From Tricholomella constricta (Eukaryota > Basidiomycota > Agaricomycetes > Agaricales > Lyophyllaceae): a DNA stretch of 64,000 bases. The stretch covers positions 1 through 64,000 of the forward strand of contig JAACJP010000057.1 of assembly GCA_013368375.1 (NCBI GenBank), in the 5' to 3' direction. Positions 55,515-64,000 of the stretch are shown piece after piece; within the stretch, counting starts at the first letter, position 1; each line of letters starts with the position of its first letter. The translations under genes and the position numbers were made by a program. The notes under the pieces were generated by a model, which did no database searches, had not been told where the DNA came from, and saw only the letters and a program-made list of their open reading frames with translations.

Positions 55515-57947
55515 ACGCAAACGATAATAGACGCCGCAGCATAATCGGCGCCATGAGGAGGAAGATGCGTCGGCCACGGTAGTCGGCCAGCGTGTTGATA
55601 AGATGATTTCGAAGGAAGGACAGCGGGCCATACATCAACCAGAGGAACCCCCCAGGGTCCAATACGAAGTCCATAGGTTGTGTATAAGGCTCAACGGTGA
55701 CGCAACGAGCTTATCGCAGCGCCTACTTGCGCCCGCGCCGTCCGTCGGTCCCAGAAAGCAAAAAGGCATGCACATGAACGTTGGTTGACTGGTCAGCTGC
55801 AGTCGATGCGGGGCGGGGGGAGCAGCCATCTTCAGGAGTTGTCGTAAGCGTACGCACTGTGGTATGTACTGTATATAATTACTGAGAACACGGGACAAGA
55901 TGGGAAGAAGAAAGGCGAACATGTACACGTACTTGGGGAGCGATCCTAGCCTGATCTAGAGTATCCCAATCCCGGATTCCGGCGGCGGTGAAGATTGAGG
56001 TATCTAAGCAATAAGTACCATTGCGTGTGTGTGTGTAAATGCTACTCATACCGCCCGGGTGAAGGCTGCCACTAACGGAAATGTGCCCTCCGCGCCTAAG
56101 TAGCGGTGTTGACGATGCAGAAAGAAGAAGATCCAGCTTGGCAGTCTGCTAATCTCAAAATGCGATTGCAATATGGCGCCATTCTCGAGCTCGAGAAGAC
56201 TCGGCGGCACACGTCCGGAGTAAGAAGGCCCAAGGAGTCATGCACCACAATTGACAGTATGTGTCCCGGGCCTGCGTCCGCCGCGTGGCGGGGCGTCACA
56301 ATAGCTTTTGCGTTTTGTGGATAGGCTTCAAGTTTGTACTGGCGTGTGGTGGGACTCGGACGTAGACACAGCGCAAGAGGTGGTAGGGTTGCAAGGCTGT
56401 CAGAGAAGGTATGCTGGGTGGGTTTAGACTCGAGATGTCGTGATGATCGTATCGACGGATGCTCGTGCTTCGGGGCACGAGGGGCGTCGAGCTGCAATGA
56501 TATTACATATGTAGTCAGTTGAATACAGGTGGCGATAGATGTAGATAGAATATTCGTCAGGCTAGCCGTCTCGGGGTGTCTTGGATGTGCGAGGCATGTG
56601 CGTGGGCTGTGAGGTATAAACGCTGAGGATGGCGGTTTCGGTTTCGGGATGTGCTTTAGGATGGCGCATCAACATCGATAGCAGGCGTCGAACCTCGCAG
56701 TGGCGGCATCTTTCGAAGAGCGTGCATGTGGTACGCGTGTTCTGCGGACGGAGATCAAGGCCCGGGATGGCGAGATAGATGCAGATCGCAGTGAGCTTAT
56801 CGCGGCCCTCGAAGCCTGAGCATAGCAGTACAGCACGGTACGCGTCCAGTGAGAAACGATAAAGACATTATCCTGTTGTCCTTTCCCGCGCAAGTAGGCA
56901 GCGTCGATCAGGCGTGGAACGTGAATCGAGGGAGCGGAACGTGCAGCCCTCCGACGGCACGGGTACGAATGACATACGAACCTTGGTGAATCTGGCTAAG
57001 AATTCGAAGAGCGGAGATTTTTTATTAGACAGCAGAGAGCTCGGTCAAAGGATGATGTTAACAGAATCGGAGGGCGCGTAGCCTGTGGCGATCCCGCCCC
57101 GGTAGTTCAAGTTCCGTCCCCGAACCCGGAATGTAATTTTAGAGCTCTGATGCTAGCGTTGTGCTCGGGATTGACCTGGAATGCTCTGTGCATGGTCGAG
57201 TCGGCGTTCGTGGAGCTCGGTGCACGGTGGGTACGCGTGGTAGATCGCAAACTTGTGTGGATGCACTGGGTCGACGGCAGTCTACGGCAGCTGCGCTGTG
57301 ATTCTGTGACAGAAAGGTGAAGAGCTATCAGTATCCTGTGTACACTCGCACCGATCTGACGGGCAATCTGGGCCGTGCAGCCTCGAGGAGAGAAGCCTGA
57401 AGCCTTGTGGAGCTAATCTGGCTAAAAACGTGTTCTCTGAAGATCGTTTGGCTACAATCGAGAGGATGTTTGAAGGCCCATTGGTTGGAGCGGTGGCCGT
57501 TTGGGTCCAGTTCGGCATTGGCGGGACTGAAGATGTGCTGGTAAAGGACAGTAACTTGCCTTGCTTGCGTTCCGGGACCACGAGGATTGGCTTCAAGGTT
57601 AGCGAAAGCAGCGGAAACGAAGACCTTGCAGCTGCGATATTAATTGGCGTTCAAGAAGAAGAAAAGATACGATTATTCACCGCTCGGTGCGAAGTTTGAT
57701 CATTGTGACATGCACACAGGAAGGTGTTTCGACTCTTGACCAAAAATCGGCTGTGACTTGCCTGAAACCATCATGTCAGTGTCCGTTCTAGTCCGTATCT
57801 CCGCCAGGGGAAGATGGAGGCGGTTATCGGTATTTAAGACCTGAGACATGTGCCAATTATCGCAAGTCATTCCCACTGACCGTTCTCTCATCCTTCATCT
57901 ACATATAAGACCACCTGCCCTCCAACTAACCCTTCTTTACTGACACG
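55515..57947. other. No gene recognised
   Basis: Scattered ORFs under 135 codons in all frames without conserved text. A short GT run lies at about 56025-56034. The minus-strand ORF 55459-55674 is hydrophobic but lacks protein-family features I know. Confidence 0.45.
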
Positions 57948-58500
57948 ATGATGACCTCCTTTACTACGACCCTCCTCTTCGCCATCATCACCTTCCTGGC
58001 GCTTGTCTCATCTGCGCCCATCGACACACGAGATGTCTACGTGCCTCCAGTCCTCTACCCCAACCACAGAACGGTCTGGAGAGCAGGATCCACTCACAAC
58101 GTTACTTGGTATGTTATCCATGTGAGTTTTCTCCTGCAGCTGATTGACTTTTGGCGCTAGGGACACCTCCAGCCCGCCTGCCCAAATCACCAACAAGCGC
58201 GGAACGATTGTTCTTGCGAAAGGGGATTACCTCGTCGGTCTTGGTATGAGCAATCTTTTTAAGGAGCATCATTCACTTCTAACACCGTCACCGAAACAGA
58301 GAGCCCATTGGCAAAAGGATTTGACATCTTGAACGGCAGGCAAGAGGTTACCATTCCCACCGACACCAAGCCAGGCAACGATTATTCCATCGTTTGTGAG
58401 TCACTTATTATGCCTGCATGCTGCGGACGGCCAACTAACTCCTCTTGCAGTGTTCGGAGACTCCGGAAACAACGGGGAGCGCTTCACGATCACCAACTGA
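57948..58500 (+). CDS. Kre9/Knh1-like secreted protein, short form (4 exons)
   Basis: Exons 57948-58108, 58161-58243, 58300-58395 and 58451-58500; introns of 52, 56 and 55 bp, phases 2, 1, 1. Product 129 aa. Signal peptide MMTSFTTTLLFAIITFLALVSS-A. Then the Kre9/Knh1 N-terminal-type beta-sandwich domain: VYVPPVLYPNHRTVWRAGST with HNVTW, SPPAQITNKRGTIVLAKGD, PLAKGFDILNGRQEVTIPTD, LFGDSGNNGERFTITN. The protein stops right after the domain; there is no Ser/Thr-rich stalk and no GPI signal. The family acts in the cell wall, linked to beta-glucan, and members are often GPI-anchored. The neighbour at 58955 has the same intron phases plus stalk and anchor, so the two are tandem duplicates and this one is the secreted, unanchored form. 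Confidence 0.85.
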
Positions 58501-58954
58501 GGAGCTGCCCATGCGTCAGTTGTGCTACATGATACAGAAAAAGGCCTACGCACCTGCCAATGACTGCCACGATATTGATACTTGCATTCACATACTCACA
58601 CACGGACTAGACAAAATCATTGAACCTTCACGGACATGACAATGTATATCATACGGACCCTTCACTGTTCGCCTTCGAGGATGTATACTTACTTACTTAC
58701 CTTATGTCAATATAATGCTCCTGAGGTTTGCGCCTACTGCCAGATCAAGTCCGCCGATATATGTTGGAATTCAGATTCGAAGCCTGTAGAAGGTGATGAA
58801 GAACAGCATGTCACGCGTGCACCATCAAATGTCAGGATAATGTGATGCGCTCAGCCGACGACTTATAAACATGCTTGGTACTGAACATGAACTCTCTGTG
58901 GTTGCTCCCCATCCTCCATCACAGTCGACGTCGACATCCCTGTAGACGGCCTTT

Positions 58955-59874
58955 ATGATGTTCGCATTCACGATCTTATGTGTTTCCTTCTTCGTTTCTC
59001 TCGTCCATGCCATCCCCCTGAGCACCCGCGATGTGTTTTCGCCTCACATCACAAGCCCAGATGAAAACACGATATGGCCCGTTGGAACGAAGCAAATGGT
59101 TACCTGGTATGAGAGCGCCCTTTGCCTCATATAAGCGCTGGTCATTGACAACACTCTCCTAGGGAAACGAAGGACATCCCTCCCGACTCGCAACTCACGA
59201 ATCCAAACGGAAAGGTCGTCTTAGGACATCTCGGTCCCACAGGTGGATTGAACCTCCAACTTGGTGAGCGTGTGCCACACTGCTTCCCGGAAGCGCCGAA
59301 GACTTCATGAAATTAAACCCCGCTGTTCGACAGATAACCCGCTTGCGCAGAACTTTAAGCTCCGGGTTGGGAAGGTTGAGATTACGGTTCCATCCGTCGC
59401 CCCAAGGGACGACTACATCATCGTCCGTGAGTGCCCACACGACATTCATGCCCTACCCCTCGCTAAATGTGACATCCAGTCTTCGGAGACTCCGGTAACG
59501 CCAGCCCTGCGTTTATTATCACAGGAATCACAGGTGGCTCCAATTCCACCACTTCCTCAGAACCTACAACAACAACACAACACTCCGCCACCAGCATAAC
59601 TTCGTCCATCTCTGCTGCACCTGGCGAATCAACTGCAACTACACCAACGCCGTCAAATGCCCCCACGACCTCCGTCGATCTGGTCTCGTCAGATAGCACC
59701 GCCTCGCCGCTGTCCACCGAAACTGTGCCCTCTTCGACGTCGCAGGCGGTCACAGGCACCGCTGCCGCGGCTTTGACGACGGCGAGCAATGCAGCCTGGG
59801 CGTCTCGCGTCCTTGGCCCACGGACCACTGCCGGCATAACGGCATTCGTTCTCACGTATCTCATCTGCATGTAA
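58955..59874 (+). CDS. Kre9/Knh1-like GPI-anchored wall protein (4 exons)
   Basis: Exons 58955-59106, 59163-59263, 59334-59426 and 59480-59874; introns of 56, 70 and 53 bp with phases 2, 1, 1 as in the neighbour. Product 246 aa. Signal peptide MMFAFTILCVSFFVSLVHA. Domain: VFSPHITSPDENTIWPVGTK with QMVTW, DSQLTNPNGKVVLGHLG, PLAQNFKLRVGKVEITVPSV, YIIVLFGDSGNASPAFIITG. It is followed by about 110 residues rich in Ser and Thr (for example TTSSEPTTTTQHSATSITS), expected to be heavily O-glycosylated. The C-terminus is hydrophobic (TTAGITAFVLTYLICM) with Ala/Ser small residues before it, fitting a GPI attachment signal. The role is likely in cell-wall structure or beta-glucan assembly, by family; substrate unknown. 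Confidence 0.87.
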
Positions 59875-60836
59875 GCGCTTATGTAGCGCAGCCCCATCTA
59901 TCCTGGATCGTTTGGCCGGGCACATGGACGACCAGAGCGAAGGGATTTCCTCCACTCGGGGTTGGCATTCATGATCAGGACACTGTTCTCTCCCCATTGC
60001 ACTCCTACTGTACCACCATTACTTACGCACACCACGTTTCTCACGAACTTTTTTGTACCACGATTTTGAGCTCACATTCGTATGATACACACATATCTTC
60101 AGGAGTTATATCCACAAGGTCAGTTGCATATAAATACTTTGTATTGATATCGAGAGAAAGAGAGATGCACCGCAGCGGCGGCCTTGGGGCCCGGCCAGAC
60201 TTGCTGGGGGCTCCGGCAAGGGCGCGGCTGTGGTTCTATATTGCGGGGGGTACATCGAGCACCCCTCTTCCGCTCCGGGCAGTAGTAATCAACCAAGAAC
60301 GTAAGGGTATGTAAACGGATCCAGAGCATCGGCGCCAGGCGAACGTCGAACGTCTAGGGTTCGATTGGGTCGTGAATGGGTGGGTGGGTGACGAGGACGG
60401 GTGCGAGTATGAGAACCAGATAGCAAACAGAGGCAAGAAGACCGTGACAAAGAGGGGGGGACGGGGTGGGAGGGGACCAGGACCAAAGGAGCTGCCAGAG
60501 CCCGCCCGCCTGGCCTTCTCCCGTGCGGGGTCGTGGGGCATAGGATGTGTATGGGTGGGGGAGTGTGTACAAGTATGTTATAAGACAACAAGTTTAGATT
60601 TTACTGATACAAAGCGAGGAGACGGAATCTTCTATCGTTGATGGTGATGGCGGCGGCTGTCGCTGCGTCGACGAGCTTCTAAATAGACCGGCGTGATGTC
60701 GTGATGCCCAAGAGAGGGATGGAAATGGAAATGGGAGGGTCGCGCGGGAGAGGGGCGATAATGATGACGATGATGATGGCGCTGTCTAGTGTGGTCTAGG
60801 AGGGCGGATGATGTGTTGCGTCATGATGAGAACCGT
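59875..60836. other. No gene recognised
   Basis: Intergenic region between convergent genes, with a G-rich stretch (GGGTGGGTGGGTGACG at about 60379) and CACGAT/GATGATG words. The ORFs on both strands here are low-complexity Pro/Arg/Ser products. Confidence 0.5.
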
Positions 60837-61521
60837 CTAAGGGCTCCAGCCCTTGGCCTTGAAGTGCCAGGAGACTTTAATTTGACCTGTGCTTAGGCTG
60901 TCGAGCTTCTGGAAAAGCGAGGGAGACATGTCTGGTGGTGAAAAGGAGTACGATGCGTGAGCGATGGACGATCGGGCTTGCAAAGCGGAAAGAAGCATAC
61001 CGAGATCTTCAGTTCCGCAGGATTGGCAACTGTCTCTAGTTTTGCCGTAAGCCTTCTTGCCATTCTTGACGTTAATGATTTCGACCCACTGAGAGGCACG
61101 ATGAGTACGGGAGAAAGAAATCATTGTATACGTCCATGGACTCACTTGATCGCAGTTGGCACCGCCGTTGGCGTCATATCGTTGCTTGGAGATGGCTACA
61201 ATAGCATCACTGTCTTTGTTCCACTTTCCACAGTTACCTAGGCCTATCAAAGAACGTTGCTCGATGTTAGTGACGGGTTGGCACAGCAGCGACAATGGTT
61301 GAACTGACCAACGTGAAACCAGGTACCCTTGAAAAGAATTACGATGAATTAGTACGAAGAGCGATTGCAAAGACGCTGGAGAGGCTCACTCTGCCTACGT
61401 GCGTCACTCGTTTCTCGAGATCGACCAACGTAACGTTAGCATTGGGGGAAGGCACAGGGGACGCGATCGCGACAAAGGCAGACGCGAAAAGAGCAAAGAG
61501 GAAGACCGCGATACGATACAT
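60837..61521 (-). CDS. Secreted RlpA-like double-psi beta-barrel (barwin-like) protein, 5 exons
   Basis: Exons 61521-61390, 61327-61309, about 61244-61147, 61088-61001 and 60931-60837; one exon is only 19 bp. Product 143 aa. Signal peptide MYRIAVFLFALFASAFVAIA-S, then a short pro-region with a dibasic LEKR site near residue 37 that fits Kex2 cleavage. Domain: GTWF, LGNCGKWNKDSDAIVAISK, GGANCDQ, WVEIINVKNGKKAYGKTRDS, CQSCGTEDLDMSP, LSTGQIKVSWHF. The conserved cysteines, the D of the CGTEDLDMSP segment and the V-W ending are hallmarks of the RlpA-like/DPBB fold of expansin-like and barwin-like proteins. Small secreted members are abundant in basidiomycetes; roles are in cell-wall contact or loosening, with catalysis unproven. 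Confidence 0.85.
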
Positions 61522-64000
61522 GGTGGGGGTAGTTCGAGGAGGATAAAGTGACGTTAAGTAAGGTGTCGGCGACGAGGGGACGGTGAGTGGGCAAAAGGGG
61601 AGCTGTGGGGGTGAATCGACAACGGCATAATGGGCCGGATCGCTAGGGCTTTTATACTTTGAGGGAGGCGAGGGAGTTACACACCCAAAGCGTGTTTGGC
61701 CGCTCTGCAGAAAAACAACGCAAAACAGGGCCTGGCAGGTACGATGGGCACCTCGCAGCGGCAATGGCAGGTAGCTTATCACCCCAAATCCGGAGAAAAG
61801 CAGGCGATGCCGTCGCGACTAGGGTCAGTGACCTGGGCAGCGGGTTAAAAAAACATTTAAAGGAAACCATGACAAATGGCGTGGGTTCGTCCCGCTGAGC
61901 GTCCTTTTGGGATAATTTGGTTTTTCACGAGCCCTGTCTTCGAACGGGGAAGAGTGACTCTAGAGCACGCGCTCGTGGAATCCGCCGGAGTCTTCGTTCG
62001 GACGACCTTCGGACCGCGGTGATCCACGCTTCGAGGGCGTGGACGAGCGGCGATGTCTCAACTTTGACAGCTATGAAAACACGTTGTTATGTTCATCCTG
62101 ACCAAGATACCTGATATATAACAGCTGTGATGCAGCGAGGCGGAGTAATGAAATTGAAGCTCGGTCGTCAGGCCTTCATGGAACAGCGAGCGCAGTGGTG
62201 ACAAGAACAAGTCGACAAGGACGACTGAGATCAACACGGTGATTACACCGTTACAAACAAAGCTGAAAGATTGGTTTTTTTTTTTTTGATGGATCCCCAA
62301 CTGGACATGGACCTCGAGGATGAGGAGTGCGTCGAGCAGGTTCGATATTCTTCCTTTGTCTTTTTCTTTAGGTTTGCGTAATATCTGCATAATGCTCCGA
62401 CCGAACTGCAATATGAGGGTCGTTTTATCGCCTTGGCGCGGCTCACTCCTGATGCGCACTCGTAGCCGTTTTGTTTTTCCCCGTGCCTCTCGTCCACGAG
62501 GACGTCAGAGTCTTCGGTAATTCACAAAAAACATTCGAGACCATGGGAGAATGAAAAGCTTCGCCTTGTACGTACCACTACTGTTCTTCAGTTTCTGCGT
62601 CGATTTCCATTCTCCAGAAAGCCCTAGGCGCGAAGGCGAGGTGCGCGGCACCAAGTACGAAGCTTACCTTGGGTCCATGACTTGCTGAGAGCATACTAAA
62701 AAGCTGGGCGCTTTGCGCAGGTTCTGGTCGCGCTTTGCGCAAATTCCTGGCTGGTCCGTCAGTCGCGCATTCCGTCTTATATCCGCTGCGAAGTACTGCC
62801 GCACTAGCACTTCCGGTCTCGCCGACGGCAGTGTCATTGACAAAGCTTACGAGAAATGGACTCACGAGACCCACGACTTTGAAGAACTCATGCCACGCAG
62901 TTTTGTTTTATGCGAGCGAATGCCTCCGAACGTGACGATTCCGACCCCGTTTCAAATCATGTTTCCATCGATAACCTCCGTATTTTTAATTGACTGACCG
63001 CTGGTGCTTTTCATACTCCAGTAAGAAGTGTGCACGTATGCCCATCGCCCACGGCACATGGGAAATGACACTCGGTTACACCCGATTGGCTCCATCGGCT
63101 GGAGATGAATATATCCATGAACAAAAACGCGTGTATCATTTTTCATCATGAACCTGCATATTCGACACGTTTTGATCCAATTTCTACCAGACTCTTGAGC
63201 AACGCAAGCTGCAAAGTCTGGGCTCTGACATTAGCTTAGCATACGCCGCACAGGACTGTCTGGAGGCATCCGTGTGCGCTTTGCTTCAGGGCTTGTCATT
63301 TACTCTGTCAGAGCCTGCATCAAGGCGCGTTCATGTCGATGCGCACTAGCCCTCGTTGGATAAATTGGACATGTCTGTAATGAACGAGGTGCTTGTCAAT
63401 GGCTACTCAGGAAACGATTCTTGAAATCGCGGCGCAGACGTTGGCGACAGCCAGAAGGGAACTTGCCTTTATGGGACCAAAGTCTGATAACCTCGAGGCA
63501 TCGAACGCCACCACTAAACCAAAATGTCAATTGATGAACTCATCTCTGCAATAAATGCATTCATTTATGAGAATTTTTTCTCATCTTAATATTCTTCAAT
63601 TTAGCATTGTTGGATCGCTTTCATCGATGGGCACGCCGGGAGGGCACGGGTTACGCAGTGCCGTTGTCCCTCGACGGCGGTGTCCAAGGCGACTTCGTCA
63701 AACGTGGTAAGTATCACAAGTTCGAGCCAGCTCCCGCCCAATCAGCGATGCTCCCATCCATCCTCGTTCCTAGCCCGGCAGGCAGAAAGTCAGCACTCGT
63801 CATGACTTCAACTGTCTTGAATTACTTTGGCAGAAAACTTCGCTGTATGACGAGATAAGGCTCAGTCACATGAACCCAAGAGCCTCATTTCGTCATTGAA
63901 CGGGGACAATGTAAATCACAGACTTCATCCGCGATACCCAGTCGCCTCGCAACTCCTGGGGTCCTATATTCACCCTTGCTGGGCGGCTACTCCGGACTGC
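61522..64000. other. No gene recognised
   Basis: Right end of the window. Short ORFs only (up to about 130 codons), no conserved text; a T-run at about 62273-62287. A 51-codon ORF at 63399-63554 (MATQETILEIAAQTLATARR) is amphipathic but unsupported. Confidence 0.45.

Noticed and set aside
57282..57699. Overlapping ORFs on both strands
   Set aside because: About 100 codons each, no conserved motif or intron structure.
63399..63554. 51-codon ORF
   Set aside because: Amphipathic start but no homology or intron signals that I can see; chance ORF.
1..64000. CRISPR arrays, operons, rRNA or tRNA genes
   Set aside because: None seen; the window is eukaryotic, and no tRNA B-box with matching A-box was found by eye.

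Overview
The window reads as nuclear DNA of a basidiomycete fungus, most likely an Agaricomycete. Introns are 50-105 bp with GT/AG ends, the elements present (CACTA with Transposase_21-type transposase, chromodomain Ty3, Ty1/copia) are typical of Agaricomycetes, and the few host genes (Kre9/Knh1-like secreted proteins, a small RlpA-like double-psi barrel protein) are common there. The species cannot be named from the sequence. Most of 4.6-55.4 kb is a nest of transposable elements; the two ends carry host-type genes.

Layout. 1-3.6 kb: two tandem minus-strand genes (the first cut by the window start) with a perfect Zn2Cys6-type cysteine array and a duplicated palindrome upstream. 4.7-23.8 kb: Ty3-A, a decayed chromodomain Ty3 element with an extra ORF3 after pol. 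A 9.5-kb CACTA element (12067-21563, TSD TAT) sits inside ORF3 and carries a transposase and two spliced companion genes. 23.8-46.6 kb: minus-strand Copia-1, cut off on the left at Ty3-A's 3' LTR and split by Ty3-B (26722-45305, TSD TCGCG, identical 222-bp LTRs). Ty3-B is itself split by FB-1, a 1.2-kb foldback element (28807-30019, TSD TTA), and by Ty3-C, a complete 6.35-kb minus-strand chromovirus (30753-37102, TSD GTAGA). In each case, taking out the insert and one TSD copy restores the interrupted frame. 47.0-49.7 kb: a 13-bp minisatellite and one spliced host gene of unknown function. 49750-55373: Copia-2, with intact ORF, identical 261-bp LTRs and TSD TATCT. 57.9-61.5 kb: two tandem Kre9-like secreted protein genes and a secreted barwin-like gene. 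61.6-64 kb: nothing convincing.

Ty3-A and Ty3-B form the most interesting system. They share (i) gag-protease and pol in one frame, separated at the same place by GAA-TGA-CTA, the UGA-CUA readthrough context; (ii) a long third ORF after pol with a conserved C-terminal block and no recognised function; (iii) a stem-loop cluster before the polypurine tract; (iv) coding sequence packed with short perfect hairpins, far above chance. Ty3-C solves the same gag/pol problem differently: a -1 slippery heptamer ending at the gag stop, and a self-priming primer-binding site. The two copia elements have a primer-binding site that fits the anticodon arm of initiator tRNA-Met.

All coordinates were read by eye from the sequence; splice sites are predictions and an error of a base or two is possible in a few exon ends.
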